Assembly (NCBI GenBank): GCA_016790515.1
Contig: JAEUOY010000115.1
Location: 1 to 47,494, forward strand
Reading direction: 5' to 3'
DNA length: 47,494 nt
From: Burkholderiaceae bacterium
Lineage (GTDB): Bacteria > Pseudomonadota > Gammaproteobacteria > Burkholderiales > Burkholderiaceae_C
A model generated the notes under the pieces. The model had not been told where the DNA came from. It saw only the letters and a program-made list of their open reading frames with translations, and did not search any database. Below, piece by piece: positions 36,303-44,990 of the stretch; the first letter of the stretch is position 1, and every line of letters begins with the position of its first letter. Made by a program: the position numbers and the translations under genes.

Positions 36303-36538
36303 TGGCGGGGCCGGTATCGGTCCGCGACGCCCTGGTCGCCCGCGCGACGGCGCCCATGGCACTCGCGATGGGCCAGCCGCCGTGCCGACGGACCTGTTTC
36401 AGCCACCGAGTCCCCGCCCGGCCCGTCCGCGTGCACCGGCGCCTGAGCAGCTTGCCCGCAAGGCCCGGGCACGGGCCGCGGGACGATGCCGGGCCGCGCC
36501 AGCGCCGATACTGGGCACCTGCGACCGCCCGGCCCACC

Positions 36539-36946
36539 ATGTTCACGAACCTCCCGACCTTCCTCGTCCATTGGGCCATCACCGCGCTGTCGCTGTGGCT
36601 GGCCAGCCGGGTCTTCAGCGGCATCCGCTTTGCCGATACCTCGTCGCTGGTGCTCTCGGCGCTGATGCTGGGCTTCGTCAACGCGGTGCTGCGGCCGATC
36701 CTGATCGTGCTGACGCTGCCACTGACCTTGCTGACGCTGGGGCTGTTCCTGCTGGTTATCAACGCCCTGCTGCTGATGCTGGTGTCGCGCCTGATCAGGG
36801 GTTTTCGGATCTCCGGGTTCTGGACCGCGTTCTTCGCCAGCATCTTCATCACGCTGGTGGCCCTGCTGTTCGACGCCCTGCTGCTGGGCGGCCAGGTGTC
36901 GTGGGACACGCCGATGCCGATGCAGCAGCAGCCGCGCTGGATCTGA
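36539..36946 (+). CDS. Phage-holin-family 4 (DUF360-like) four-helix membrane protein
   Basis: A 135-residue inner-membrane protein with four hydrophobic helices, about residues 8-25, 38-58, 60-82 and 95-118. The motifs GFVNAVLRPILIVLTLPLTLLTLGLFLLVINALLLMLVSRLI (family core) and a final FFASIFITLVALL are diagnostic of the mycobacterial phage-holin-like family that is widespread in bacterial chromosomes. Despite the name there is no phage context here and no lysis genes, so a general membrane role is likelier. The 236 bases upstream hold no gene that I can support. The start ATG was chosen because it directly begins the first helix. Confidence 0.8.
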   Translation: MFTNLPTFLVHWAITALSLWLASRVFSGIRFADTSSLVLSALMLGFVNAVLRPILIVLTLPLTLLTLGLFLLVINALLLMLVSRLIRGFRISGFWTAFFASIFITLVALLFDALLLGGQVSWDTPMPMQQQPRWI

Positions 36947-37040
36947 GTTGCCGGCGAGAAACCCTGATATGCGCAGGGTGAGCAGCCCGTGCCAGTATCC
37001 CGGTCTGGCCACGTCGTGGCTGCCCACCGGAGATCTGCCG

Positions 37041-37244
37041 ATGATCAAAGCCGTTCTTCCCCTCGCGCTGGCCTTCGTTGCCAGTACCGCCATGGCCTGC
37101 CCCGCCGCCGACAAGTCGATGGACGCCAAGGCCGGCAGCACACCGACGGTGGCCAGCGCACTGTCGACGGTGACGCAGCAGAGCAGGGCCGAAGCCGACA
37201 AGAGGCCGATCAAGACGGTCGAGGCGAAGAAGCCCGCGTCCTGA
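37041..37244 (+). CDS. Small exported protein
   Basis: A 67-residue protein with a standard Sec signal peptide (MIKAVLPLALAFVASTAMACPA; cleavage probably after AMA). The mature peptide, about 47 residues, is hydrophilic and rich in Lys, Ala, Ser and Thr (DKSMDAKAGSTPTV, TQQSRAEADKRPIK). A GGAGA ribosome site at about 37029-37033 supports the ATG. The cysteine right after the alanine-rich region could also suggest a lipoprotein, but the -3/-1 residues fit a lipobox poorly. Function is unknown. An intrinsic terminator follows 22 bases after the stop, so the gene is a self-contained transcript. Confidence 0.7.
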   Translation: MIKAVLPLALAFVASTAMACPAADKSMDAKAGSTPTVASALSTVTQQSRAEADKRPIKTVEAKKPAS

Positions 37245-37266
37245 CCGCCGCCGCCTTCGGCGCCCG

Positions 37267-37291
37267 CGCCCGGCCGAGTGCCGGGCGTTTT
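37267..37291 (+). terminator. Rho-independent terminator
   Basis: A perfect eight-base stem, CGCCCGGC with GCCGGGCG, encloses a CGAGT loop and is followed at once by TTTT. This is the only hairpin in the window with both a strong stem and a T-run. It ends the transcript of the small exported protein. It lies between this gene and the convergent marR. Confidence 0.8.
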
Positions 37292-37346
37292 CATTGGGCG
37301 GCGGCCCGGCACGCACGCTCGCCTGCCGCGGCCGGCCGCAGGGTCT

Positions 37347-37793
37347 TCAGGGCTGGGCCGTTTCGTGCAGCCTGGCCTGCACCCGGTCGATCATCTGGTG
37401 CAGCGCGGCGACCTCGGCGCTGCCGAGCAGGTCGTTCAGGCCCTGCTGCGCGCGTTTCCAGTGGACGCGGGCCTCGGCATGCTTGGCAATGCCCTCGGCG
37501 GTGATGGCGATCAGCCGGCCGCGGGCGTCGGCACCGGGGCCCTGCAGAACCCAGCCCTGGGCCGCCAGCGGGCGCAGGTTGCGGGTCAGCGTCGAGGCAT
37601 CCATGCCCATGCGCTCGGCCAGCGCCGACGGCGCGATCGGCCCCAGCGTCAGCACATGCGACAGCAGCGAGAACTGCGGCCCGGTCAGCCCGGCCTGGCC
37701 CAGCTGCTCGTCGTAACGCCGCGACACGCTGCGCAGCAGCTGCCTGAGCTTGAAGTTGGTGCAGCCCTGCGGCTGCGCGTCGGTGGATTTCAT
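37347..37793 (-). CDS. MarR-family transcriptional regulator
   Basis: A 148-residue winged-helix repressor. The recognition region ALAERMGMDASTLTRNLRPLAAQGWV (about residues 63-88) is the MarR helix-turn-helix, followed by the wing GPGADARGRLIAIT. Helices at both ends form the dimer. The N-terminal CTNFKLRQLLRSVSRRYDEQL is typical of one MarR subgroup. ATG at 37793 fits; a longer frame to 37913 has no support. It is divergent from a MATE transporter, with palindromes at 37801-37820 in the 59-base gap, a usual layout where the regulator represses itself and the pump until an inducer binds. Confidence 0.9.
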   Translation of the reverse strand: MKSTDAQPQGCTNFKLRQLLRSVSRRYDEQLGQAGLTGPQFSLLSHVLTLGPIAPSALAERMGMDASTLTRNLRPLAAQGWVLQGPGADARGRLIAITAEGIAKHAEARVHWKRAQQGLNDLLGSAEVAALHQMIDRVQARLHETAQP

Positions 37794-37800
37794 GTCACAC

Positions 37801-37820
37801 TTGCATATGCAATGTTTGCA
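37801..37820. promoter_or_regulatory. Likely MarR operator between marR and the MATE gene
   Basis: TTGCATATGCAA at 37801-37812 is a perfect 12-bp palindrome. Overlapping it, TGCAA-TGT-TTGCA (37808-37820) is a second inverted repeat of the same half-site, followed by GTTGCAGG. The AT-rich patch stands out against a GC-rich background and lies between divergent genes, exactly where a MarR dimer binds. Confidence 0.7.
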
Positions 37821-37852
37821 GTTGCAGGTAATTCCGGCTGAAGGATAGCACC

Positions 37853-39262
37853 TTGACCACCGCCACACTGACTCCCGAGCCGCCCAAGCCCGCTGCGCCC
37901 GCGGCGGCATCACCGGCGCGCGCCGCGGCCGATGCGATGCTGTCGGCGCCGCTGCTGCCCACGCTGCTGCGCTTCGCGCTGCCGAACATGGTCGCGATGG
38001 TCGCCACCGCGCTGGCAGCGATCGCCGAGACCGCCTACGTCGGCAGCTTCGGCGTGGTCTCGCTCGCCGGCATGGCGCTGGTGTTCCCGATGGTGATGTT
38101 CCAGATGATGCTGTCGGCCGGTGCGATGGGCGGCGGCGTGTCGTCGGCCGTCAGCCGCGCGTTCGGCGCCGGCGACCCGGCGCGCGCCAACGCGCTGGCG
38201 GTGCATGCGCTGTGGATCGGCGTGGCCGCCGGCACGCTGTACATGGCGCTGATGCTGGCCTTCGGGCCGGCGCTGTTCGCCGCGCTGGGCGGCCACGGCG
38301 AGGCGCTGGCCCAGGCGGTGGCCTATGCCAACGTGGCCTTCCTCGGCTCGATCTTCATCTGGGGGGTCAACACGCTGTCGTCGGTGATCCGCGGCTCGGG
38401 CAACATGACCATGCCCTCGGCCACGCTGCTGGGCGTGGCGGTGCTGCAGGTGGCCGTGGGCGGCGCGCTCGGGCTGGGCTGGGGGCCGCTGCCGCGGCTG
38501 GGCATGGCCGGCGTCGCCGCGGGGCAGGTGGTGGCCTACGCCGCGGGCGCCGCGGTGCTGATGGTCTACCTGCACAGCGCACGTTCGCGCATCCGCCTGC
38601 GCCTGCGCGGCACGCCGATCGAGCGCGCGCTGCTGGCCGACATCCTGAAGGTCGGCGCGCTGGCCTGCATCTCGCCGCTGCAGACGGTGCTGACGATCCT
38701 GGTCCTGACCGCGCTGGTCGCCAAGTTCGGCACCACCGCGCTGGCCGGCTACGGCATCGGCACCCGGCTCGAGTTCCTGCTGGTGCCGATCGCCTTCGCG
38801 GTGGGCGTCGCGTCGGTGCCGCTGGTCGGCATGGCGATTGGCGCCGGCCGCATCGCGCGCGCCCGCCAGTCGGCCTGGACCGCCGCGGCCATCGCCTTCG
38901 CGCTGCTGGGCGTGCTGGGGCTGGTGCTGGCGATCGCACCCGATCTCTGGACCACCCGCTTCACGCAGGATCCGGCGGTGGTCGCCGCGGCGGCGCTGTA
39001 TTTCCACTGGGCCGGGCCGTGCTACGGCATGTTCGGCCTCGGGCTGAGCCTGTACTTCTCGTCGCTGGGCGCCGGCAAGGCCGGCGGCCCGGTGCTCGCC
39101 GGTACGCTGCGGTTGGTGCTGGTAGCCGTCGGTGGCTGGGTGCTGGCGCTGCTGCAGACGCCGCCGTGGACGATCTTCGCGCTGGTCGCGCTGGGCATGG
39201 CGGCCTACGGCCTGGCGATGATCGCCGCGGTGCGCTACACGCCCTGGGGTGCGACGGCGTAG
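37853..39262 (+). CDS. MATE-family multidrug efflux transporter
   Basis: A 469-residue inner-membrane protein with about 12 helices in two MATE repeats. The N-terminal repeat starts LLPTLLRFALPNMVAMVATALAAIAETAYVG, and the second begins near residue 255 (ADILKVGALACISPLQTVLTI). It exports cationic compounds in exchange for H+ or Na+. The TTG at 37853 is preceded by AAGGA at seven bases and was taken as start. The extra N-terminal segment (TPEPPKPAAPAAASPARAAA) is proline/alanine-rich and cytoplasmic. Its divergent partner is a MarR regulator, so expression should be derepressed by a small-molecule ligand, possibly the transported compound. Confidence 0.9.
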   Translation: MTTATLTPEPPKPAAPAAASPARAAADAMLSAPLLPTLLRFALPNMVAMVATALAAIAETAYVGSFGVVSLAGMALVFPMVMFQMMLSAGAMGGGVSSAVSRAFGAGDPARANALAVHALWIGVAAGTLYMALMLAFGPALFAALGGHGEALAQAVAYANVAFLGSIFIWGVNTLSSVIRGSGNMTMPSATLLGVAVLQVAVGGALGLGWGPLPRLGMAGVAAGQVVAYAAGAAVLMVYLHSARSRIRLRLRGTPIERALLADILKVGALACISPLQTVLTILVLTALVAKFGTTALAGYGIGTRLEFLLVPIAFAVGVASVPLVGMAIGAGRIARARQSAWTAAAIAFALLGVLGLVLAIAPDLWTTRFTQDPAVVAAAALYFHWAGPCYGMFGLGLSLYFSSLGAGKAGGPVLAGTLRLVLVAVGGWVLALLQTPPWTIFALVALGMAAYGLAMIAAVRYTPWGATA

Positions 39263-39276
39263 CGGTTCACAGACAC

Positions 39277-40203
39277 TCAGCGGCGCGCCGGCCAGGTGGC
39301 CAGCAGCAGCCCGGCCAGCGCCAGCACCAGCGCCGCGACATGGCCGCTGCCGAAGGGCTCGCCCAGCAGGCCCACGCCGACCGCCGCCGCGCTGATCGGC
39401 AGCATCACCGTGAACACGCCGGCCTGCGGCGCCGGCACCTGGGCCAGGCCCTTCATCCACAGCCAGACCGTGGCCACGCTGGCGGCCAGCGAATAGAACA
39501 CCAGCAGCGCCCAGGTGTCGGCGCGCACGCCGGCGAAGTCGAATGACAGTGCCTGCCACAGCCCCAACGGCGTGACCAGCGCCAGGCCCCACAGGTTGAT
39601 CAGCGCGCTGATGCGCCGCGGCGAGACCTTGCCGGTCAGCCGCTTGCCGATCACCACGTACGAGGCCTCGCAGAACACGGCGGCGAGCAGCAGTGCGTGG
39701 CCGGCCAGTGCCTGCAGCGGTGCCTGGCCCGGTTCTGCCGGCGCCGCGCCGTTGGCGCCGGCGGGCGAGCGAGCGAATGCGAGCAGCGCGATGCCCAGCG
39801 CGGCGCAGCCGATCGCGGCCATCGTGCGACGGCTGATGCGCTCGCCCAGCCAGATCCGGGACAACAGCGCGACCGCGGCCGGAATCGCCGCCATCACGAC
39901 GCCGGCCGACAGCGCCGAGGTCAGCGCCACGCCGAACAGCATGCAGATCGAGAACAGGAAGTTGCCTAGGAAGCTTTCCCAGAACATCAGCTGGCGGTCG
40001 TGGCCGGACAAGGCGGCCTCGCCGGGCACGCGCCTGACCCAGTGCAGCATCGCCAGCGCCGCGATGGCGAAGCGCAGCCAGGCCAGCAGGAACACCGGCA
40101 GCGAGGCGACCAGCAGCCGCGACAGGCCGACGTAGCTGCCCACCAGCGCCATGCTGGCGGCCAGGCAGGCGTAGGCGACGAGCGGTGCGCGGGCCGCGCT
40201 CAA
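39277..40203 (-). CDS. EamA/DMT-family transporter
   Basis: A 308-residue inner-membrane protein with ten hydrophobic helices in two five-helix EamA repeats. Family-type segments are VGLSRLLVASLPVFLLAWLRFAIAALAM in the first half and LWMKGLAQVPAPQAGVFTVMLPISAAAVG with LLGEPFG in the second. The DMT superfamily exports or imports metabolites such as amino acids. The start is TTG at 40203, with GGAG about eight bases before. It lies 21 bases downstream of the glutamine-synthetase-family gene on the same strand, so it could be the last gene of that polyamine-related operon. Substrate is unknown. Its 3' end converges on the MATE gene with a 14-base gap. Confidence 0.88.
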   Translation of the reverse strand: MSAARAPLVAYACLAASMALVGSYVGLSRLLVASLPVFLLAWLRFAIAALAMLHWVRRVPGEAALSGHDRQLMFWESFLGNFLFSICMLFGVALTSALSAGVVMAAIPAAVALLSRIWLGERISRRTMAAIGCAALGIALLAFARSPAGANGAAPAEPGQAPLQALAGHALLLAAVFCEASYVVIGKRLTGKVSPRRISALINLWGLALVTPLGLWQALSFDFAGVRADTWALLVFYSLAASVATVWLWMKGLAQVPAPQAGVFTVMLPISAAAVGVGLLGEPFGSGHVAALVLALAGLLLATWPARR

Positions 40204-40224
40204 GCGGCGCGCTCCGGCGCCGCG

Positions 40225-41589
40225 TCAGAACATCGCCGCATAGCGGGTGAGTTCCCAGTCGCTGACATGGCGGGCGTGGGCGCCGTGCTCGGCGCGCTTG
40301 AGCGCGAGGAACTGCGCCAGCAGCGTCTCGCCCAGCGCGGAGCAGATCACCGCGTCGTCGGCCAGCGCGTCCAGCGCCACGTCCAGGAACTGCGGCAGCA
40401 GCGCGATGCCACGCGCGTGCAGCTGCGCGGCGTCCAGTACGGCCAGGTCGTCGTCGGCCGCCGCAGGCAGCTCGAGCTGGCGCTCGATGCCGTCGAGCCC
40501 GGCGGCGACCATCGCGGCGCTGACCAGGTAGGGGTTCGCGCTCGAGTCGGGCAGCCGCCACTCGAAGCGGCCGTGCAGCGTGCGCAGCAGCGCGGTGCGG
40601 TTGTTCGGCCCATGGGTGATGCAGGCCGGTGCCCAGTGGCTGCCGGAAATCGACCCGCTCGCCTTCAGCCGCTTGTAGCCGTTGACGGTGGGCGCCGCCA
40701 GCGCGCACAGCGCCGGCGAATGGGAGAGCACGCCGGCCGCGAACTGGCGGCCCAGCGGCGACAGCTGCACGGCGTGGTCGACCGAACCGTCGGCGCGGTG
40801 CGGCACGAACAGGTTGCGGCTGTTGCCGCGGCTGTCGTGCACCGCGCCCGACCACAGCGACACGTGCATGTGCATGCCGCTGCCGGGCTGGTCGGCGAAG
40901 GGCTTGGGCATCATCGAGAAGACCATGCCCTGGGCCTCGGCCAGCGCGTGGCCGGCCTGCTTGAACAGCATCAGGTGGTCGGCGCTGGCCAGCACGTCGT
41001 CGAAGCCGAAGTTGACCTCGTACTGGCCATGCGCGTCCTCGTGGTCGATCTGCAGCACGTCCAGCCCGCAGGCCTCCAGCGCCTGCTGCAGGCCTTGCAG
41101 GTAGGCGCGCTGGCGCGGCAGGCTCTTCAGGTCGTAGCTGGGCTTGCCCAGGCGGTCGAGGTCGTCGGCCGGCAGCCAGCGGCCGTCCACCCGCTTGAGC
41201 AGGAAGAACTCCGGCTCGATGCCGGTGCGCAGGTGCCAGCCCTTGGCCGCCAGCCGCGCCACCTGCCGGCGCAGGACCTGGCGCGGACAGGCGTCGAAGG
41301 GCTCGCCGGCGACGAAGCCGTCGCAGACCACCCGGGCGTAGCCGGGCAGCCAGGGCAGGGCGGTGGCGGTGCTGGCCGCGCCGCGGGCCCAGTACTCGGA
41401 CCGCGGGCCGCAGCGCGGCAGGCCGGTGCCGTCGATCGACGGCCCGGAGAAGCCCGCGCCCTCGGTCAGCAGGTCGTCCAGGTGGGCCAGCGGCAGGTAC
41501 TTGCCACGGGCCACGCCGTGGATGTCGGTGAACTGCGCGATCAGCGTGTGCACGCCTTTCGCTGCCAGACGTTCTCGCAGATCCTTCAC
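40225..41589 (-). CDS. Glutamine synthetase-family ligase, type III (GlnT-like)
   Basis: A 454-residue ATP-dependent ligase. The N-terminal beta-grasp domain has FTDIHGVARGKYLP. The catalytic domain has the metal-site segment GIEPEFFLL near residue 120, DHEDAHGQYEVNFGF near 180-194, MPKPFADQPGSGMHMHVSLW near 225-244 and NRTALLR with FEWRLPDSSANPYL near 325-350. This pattern, from memory, matches GlnT, a group that also holds gamma-glutamylmethylamide synthetases, better than SpuB/PuuA or GlnA. The acceptor may be ammonia, methylamine or a polyamine. The GTG start at 41589 follows GGGAG. Upstream on the same strand are a porin and PotFGHI, so gamma-glutamylation of an imported amine is the favoured role. 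Confidence 0.85.
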   Translation of the reverse strand: MKDLRERLAAKGVHTLIAQFTDIHGVARGKYLPLAHLDDLLTEGAGFSGPSIDGTGLPRCGPRSEYWARGAASTATALPWLPGYARVVCDGFVAGEPFDACPRQVLRRQVARLAAKGWHLRTGIEPEFFLLKRVDGRWLPADDLDRLGKPSYDLKSLPRQRAYLQGLQQALEACGLDVLQIDHEDAHGQYEVNFGFDDVLASADHLMLFKQAGHALAEAQGMVFSMMPKPFADQPGSGMHMHVSLWSGAVHDSRGNSRNLFVPHRADGSVDHAVQLSPLGRQFAAGVLSHSPALCALAAPTVNGYKRLKASGSISGSHWAPACITHGPNNRTALLRTLHGRFEWRLPDSSANPYLVSAAMVAAGLDGIERQLELPAAADDDLAVLDAAQLHARGIALLPQFLDVALDALADDAVICSALGETLLAQFLALKRAEHGAHARHVSDWELTRYAAMF

Positions 41590-41692
41590 GGCCGCTCCCT
41601 GTGGCTGTCGAAGGCCTATTCTGATCCAGCCGCGGCCGCCCGCGGCGCGGCGGCCCTGCGCGGGCGCCGACGCCGCCGGCCGGAACCCCGGC

Positions 41693-43135
41693 TCAGAACG
41701 CGACGACCACCGACGCGCCGAGCACGGTGTTGCTCTTGCGGTATTCGCCGGTCTTGATGTCGAGGAACACCGGCAGGTTGGCCTGGTCGAACCGGGCCTC
41801 GGCCTTGAACGTGGTGTTGAGGTTGTAGAGGTAGTTCATGCCCAGCGACAGCGCGGTGCGGTTGGCGCCCTTGCTGCAGCCGTCGGCGTTGGCGGCCAGC
41901 GTCGGATCGCAGCCCAGCGTGGCGTCCGGACCGATGCCGTTGCGGTCGTCGGCCACCGTGTAGCCGAGCAGGCCGCCGCCGTTCTTGCCGTTGTTGATGT
42001 AGTCGGCGCGGCCGACGATCTCGAACACCGGCGTGACCTTGTACGCCGCCAGCGCCGAGGCCCCGTACCAGCGCGCATCGCGCAGGTCGCCGGTGCTCAG
42101 GTCGGCGGTGATCGCCGCGGCCTTCTGCTGGCCGTAGCTGAGCTGGCCCTGCACCGTCCAGTCGCCGCGGATGAAGTAGGCGTCGACCTCGAACAGGTCG
42201 GCGCGGGTGTCCTTGGTGCTGTAGGCCATGCCGCTGACCGGGTTGATGCCGGCATTGCCGTCGGCGTCGAGGGCGCGGTAGTTGGCCGCGTTGCCGAACA
42301 CGCCGGCGAAGCCGAAGCCCTGGAATTCGCCGCGCGAATAGTCGACGCGGTAGACGAAGGCCGGCGCGGTCTCGCCCGAACTGCGCTTGCTGGTGTTCAT
42401 GTTGGCCAGCATGAAGCGGCTCCACCACTTGCCGCGCACGTACTCCATGCCGGCGCCGGTGTAGGCGGTGGGCAGCGTGAAGTCGAACAGCAGGTTGTGG
42501 GTGATCAGCTTGTTCAGCGTCGGCTGCAGGTATTCGTAGCCCGACCAGTCGGGCAGCTGGCCGGCGATGAAGCGCGTCTGCAGGTCGGTCAGCGGGATCG
42601 ACACCGACGCCTCGTGGACCAGCGAACCCTCGCCGATCACGCTGCCGGTGGCGCGGTTGGGCATCAGCGTCAGCCGCCACTTGGTGCCGCCTTCCATCTC
42701 CTTCTGGAAGTCGATCGACACGCTGCCGAAGTAGGAGTTGTCGTAGTTGTAGCCGTCCAGCGCCACCGGGTTCAGGAACTGGAAGCCGGCACGGTCCTGG
42801 CGCTGGTTGTACAGGTAGGTCGGGTCCATGAAGCCGCTGATCTTCAGCATCTTCAGGCCCTGCGACTCGATCGCGTCCTCGGTCGCCTCGGCCTTCATCG
42901 TCGCGCGGTTCAGCTCGCGCGCCTGCTCGGGGGTCATGCCCCATTGCGGCGCGGCCTGCGGCGTGGCCGCCGCCGCCGGCGCCTTGGACTTCTGCGCCTC
43001 GAGCTTGCCCTCCAGCTCGGCGACCTTGGCCTTCAGCGCCTGCAGCTCCTTCAGGATCTCGGCGTTGCTCTGCGCCTGGGCCGGCCAGGCCGCCGCCAGG
43101 GCCAGGGTCAGGGCGGTGCAGTGAAAAAGCTTCAT
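41693..43135 (-). CDS. Porin-like outer-membrane protein (DUF3138-like)
   Basis: A 480-residue exported protein. The signal peptide MKLFHCTALTLALAAAWPAQAQ is followed by a coiled-coil segment (EILKELQALKAKVAELEGKLEAQ, residues 25-48), a common periplasmic anchor or trimerisation helix. The rest alternates aromatic beta strands and loops and ends with the strand SNTVLGASVVVAF, which has the terminal phenylalanine of outer-membrane barrels. It resembles the DUF3138 family of betaproteobacterial porin-like proteins. A GAGGAG ribosome site precedes the ATG at 43135. It lies between the polyamine ABC transporter genes and the glutamine-synthetase-family gene, so it may be the outer-membrane entry path for the same substrate; this is inference. 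Confidence 0.82.
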   Translation of the reverse strand: MKLFHCTALTLALAAAWPAQAQSNAEILKELQALKAKVAELEGKLEAQKSKAPAAAATPQAAPQWGMTPEQARELNRATMKAEATEDAIESQGLKMLKISGFMDPTYLYNQRQDRAGFQFLNPVALDGYNYDNSYFGSVSIDFQKEMEGGTKWRLTLMPNRATGSVIGEGSLVHEASVSIPLTDLQTRFIAGQLPDWSGYEYLQPTLNKLITHNLLFDFTLPTAYTGAGMEYVRGKWWSRFMLANMNTSKRSSGETAPAFVYRVDYSRGEFQGFGFAGVFGNAANYRALDADGNAGINPVSGMAYSTKDTRADLFEVDAYFIRGDWTVQGQLSYGQQKAAAITADLSTGDLRDARWYGASALAAYKVTPVFEIVGRADYINNGKNGGGLLGYTVADDRNGIGPDATLGCDPTLAANADGCSKGANRTALSLGMNYLYNLNTTFKAEARFDQANLPVFLDIKTGEYRKSNTVLGASVVVAF

Positions 43136-43188
43136 GGGGGTTTGCTCCTCTGGCGGGTGTTCGGTCGTAGGTTGGGGCAGGCGGCGGC

Positions 43189-44046
43189 TCAGGCGCGGCC
43201 GGCGGCGGCGAGTTCCTGCGCGCGTCGGCGCTCGTTGCGGGCGATCACGTAGCTGGCGGCGACGACGCCGATCGCGACGATCGCCACGATGATCGTCGCC
43301 ACCGCATTGACGCTGGGGTTCAGCCCCAGCCGGGCGCGCGAGAAGATCACCAGCGGCATCGTCGTCGCACCGGGGCCCGACAGGAAGGCCGACAGCACGA
43401 CGTCGTCGAGCGAGATCGTGAAGGTCAGCAGCCAGGCCGACAGCATCGACTGGGTGATCATCGGCAGCGTGACCAGCGTGAACACCTGCCAGGGGCGGGC
43501 GCCGAGGTCCATCGCCGCCTCCTCGAGCTGCGGGTTCAGGTCCTGCAGCCGGGCCTGGATCACCACCGTGGCATAGGCCAGGCCCACCAGCAGGTGGCCG
43601 AGCCAGATCGTCAGCATGCCGCGCTCGGGGAAGCCCCAGCCGAAGGCCTCCTGGGTCGCGCGCTGGATCGACACCAGCATCAGCAGCAGCGACAGCCCGA
43701 CCACCACCTCGGGCATCACCAGCGGCGCATTGACCATGCCCGAGAACAGCGTGCGACCGGTGAAGCGCCGGTACTTGACCAGCGAGAACGCAGCCAGCGT
43801 GCCCAGCACCACCGAGCCGCAGGCGGTGAAGAAGGCGACGCGCAGGCTCAGCCACAGCCCCTGCAGCATCTCGCGGTCCTCGGGCAGCGCGGCATACCAC
43901 TTCAGCGTGAAGCCGCGCCAGACATTGGGCAGCGGCGAATCGTTGAACGAGAAGACCACCAGCGCGATGATCGGCAGGTACAGGAAGGCATAGCCTGCGG
44001 ACAGCCAGCCGCGGGCGAACCACCTGTTCAGCGCGGCGGGCTTCAC
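43189..44046 (-). CDS. potI: Putrescine-type ABC transporter permease PotI
   Basis: A 285-residue inner-membrane permease with six helices, the normal PotI length. The EAA-type coupling loop reads EEAAMDLGARPWQVFTLVTLPMI (about residues 175-197) and is followed by FTISLDDVVLSAFLSGPG, typical of PotI. It starts at GTG (44046), overlapping the PotH stop by four bases (GTGA). With PotH it forms the membrane channel. The C-terminal tail is basic and cytoplasmic (RNERRRAQELAAAGRA). Putrescine or a close relative is the expected substrate. Confidence 0.92.
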   Translation of the reverse strand: MKPAALNRWFARGWLSAGYAFLYLPIIALVVFSFNDSPLPNVWRGFTLKWYAALPEDREMLQGLWLSLRVAFFTACGSVVLGTLAAFSLVKYRRFTGRTLFSGMVNAPLVMPEVVVGLSLLLMLVSIQRATQEAFGWGFPERGMLTIWLGHLLVGLAYATVVIQARLQDLNPQLEEAAMDLGARPWQVFTLVTLPMITQSMLSAWLLTFTISLDDVVLSAFLSGPGATTMPLVIFSRARLGLNPSVNAVATIIVAIVAIGVVAASYVIARNERRRAQELAAAGRA

Positions 44047-44978
44047 CGGGCCGCCTCCCGCGCCTCGGCCTGGTACTTGTTGAACAGCGCCAGCGGCACG
44101 ATGATCAGCAGGATCATCACCACCGCCACCGCGCTGGCCATCGGCCAGTCGTTGTTGCTGAAGAACTCGTCCCAGACGACGCGGCCGATCATCAGCGTCT
44201 CGGGGCCGCCCAGCAGCTCGGGGATCACGAACTCGCCGACGCAGGGGATGAACACCAGCATGCTGCCGGCGATGATGCCGGCCTTGGACAGCGGCACGGT
44301 GATCTTCCAGAACGCGACCCAGGGCGTGGCGCCCAGGTCGGCCGCCGCCTCGAGCAGGCGCAGGTCCATCTTCGCCAGGTTGCCGTACAGCGGCAGGATC
44401 ATGAACGGCAGGTAGGTGTAGGTCATGCCCAGCACCAGCGAGAACGGCGTGTTCATCAGCTTGCCCGGCGCGCTGATCGCGCCCAGCGCCAGCAGCAGCT
44501 GGTCGAGGCCGAGGCCGACCAGCGCATCGGCCACCCAGCCGTGCTCGCTGAGCAGGCCCTTCCAGGCATAGACGCGCAGCAGGAACGAGGTCCAGAACGG
44601 CAGCATCACCAGCAGCAGCAGGGTGGGCTGCACGGTGGCCCTGGCGCGGGCCATGAAATAGGCGAACGGGTAGCCGATCGCCAGGCACAGCAGGGTGGTC
44701 GCCGCCGCGTACTGCAGGCTCGCGATGTAGGTCTTGAAGTACAGCGCGTCCTCGGTGATGAAGACGTAGTTGCTGAGCTTGAGCTGCAGCTGCAGCAGGC
44801 CGTCGCGGTAGCTGATCAGGTCCTTGAAGACCACGTTCTCCATCTCGGAGACGCTGATCTTCGCGAGGATCAGGAACGGCAGCAGGAAGAACAGCAGCAG
44901 CCAGGCATAGGGGATGCCGATCACCGCCACACGGCCGGTGGCCAGGCGCTGGAGCAGGGACGGTTCGGCGGCAGCCAT
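44043..44978 (-). CDS. potH: Putrescine-type ABC transporter permease PotH
   Basis: A 311-residue inner-membrane permease with six helices. Typical PotH segments are YAWLLLFFLLPFLILAKISVSE near residues 24-45, MLPFWTSFLLRVYAWKGLL near 125-143 and the coupling loop EAAADLGATPWVAFWKITVPL near 215-235. CVGEFVIPELLGG near 250 also matches. The ATG at 44978 is 12 bases downstream of the PotG stop. Its own stop overlaps the potI start. Partner of PotI in a binding-protein-dependent importer. Confidence 0.92.
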   Translation of the reverse strand: MAAAEPSLLQRLATGRVAVIGIPYAWLLLFFLLPFLILAKISVSEMENVVFKDLISYRDGLLQLQLKLSNYVFITEDALYFKTYIASLQYAAATTLLCLAIGYPFAYFMARARATVQPTLLLLVMLPFWTSFLLRVYAWKGLLSEHGWVADALVGLGLDQLLLALGAISAPGKLMNTPFSLVLGMTYTYLPFMILPLYGNLAKMDLRLLEAAADLGATPWVAFWKITVPLSKAGIIAGSMLVFIPCVGEFVIPELLGGPETLMIGRVVWDEFFSNNDWPMASAVAVVMILLIIVPLALFNKYQAEAREAAR

Positions 44979-44990
44979 CGGCGGGCGGTC

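Noticed and set aside
36539-36946. A prophage remnant suggested by the holin-family protein
   Set aside because: No other phage gene, integrase or attachment site is near; this family is common in non-phage chromosome regions.
37910-40855. A 981-codon minus-strand frame covering the MATE gene and parts of the EamA and GlnT genes
   Set aside because: Composition is that of shadow frames and it conflicts with three well-supported genes.
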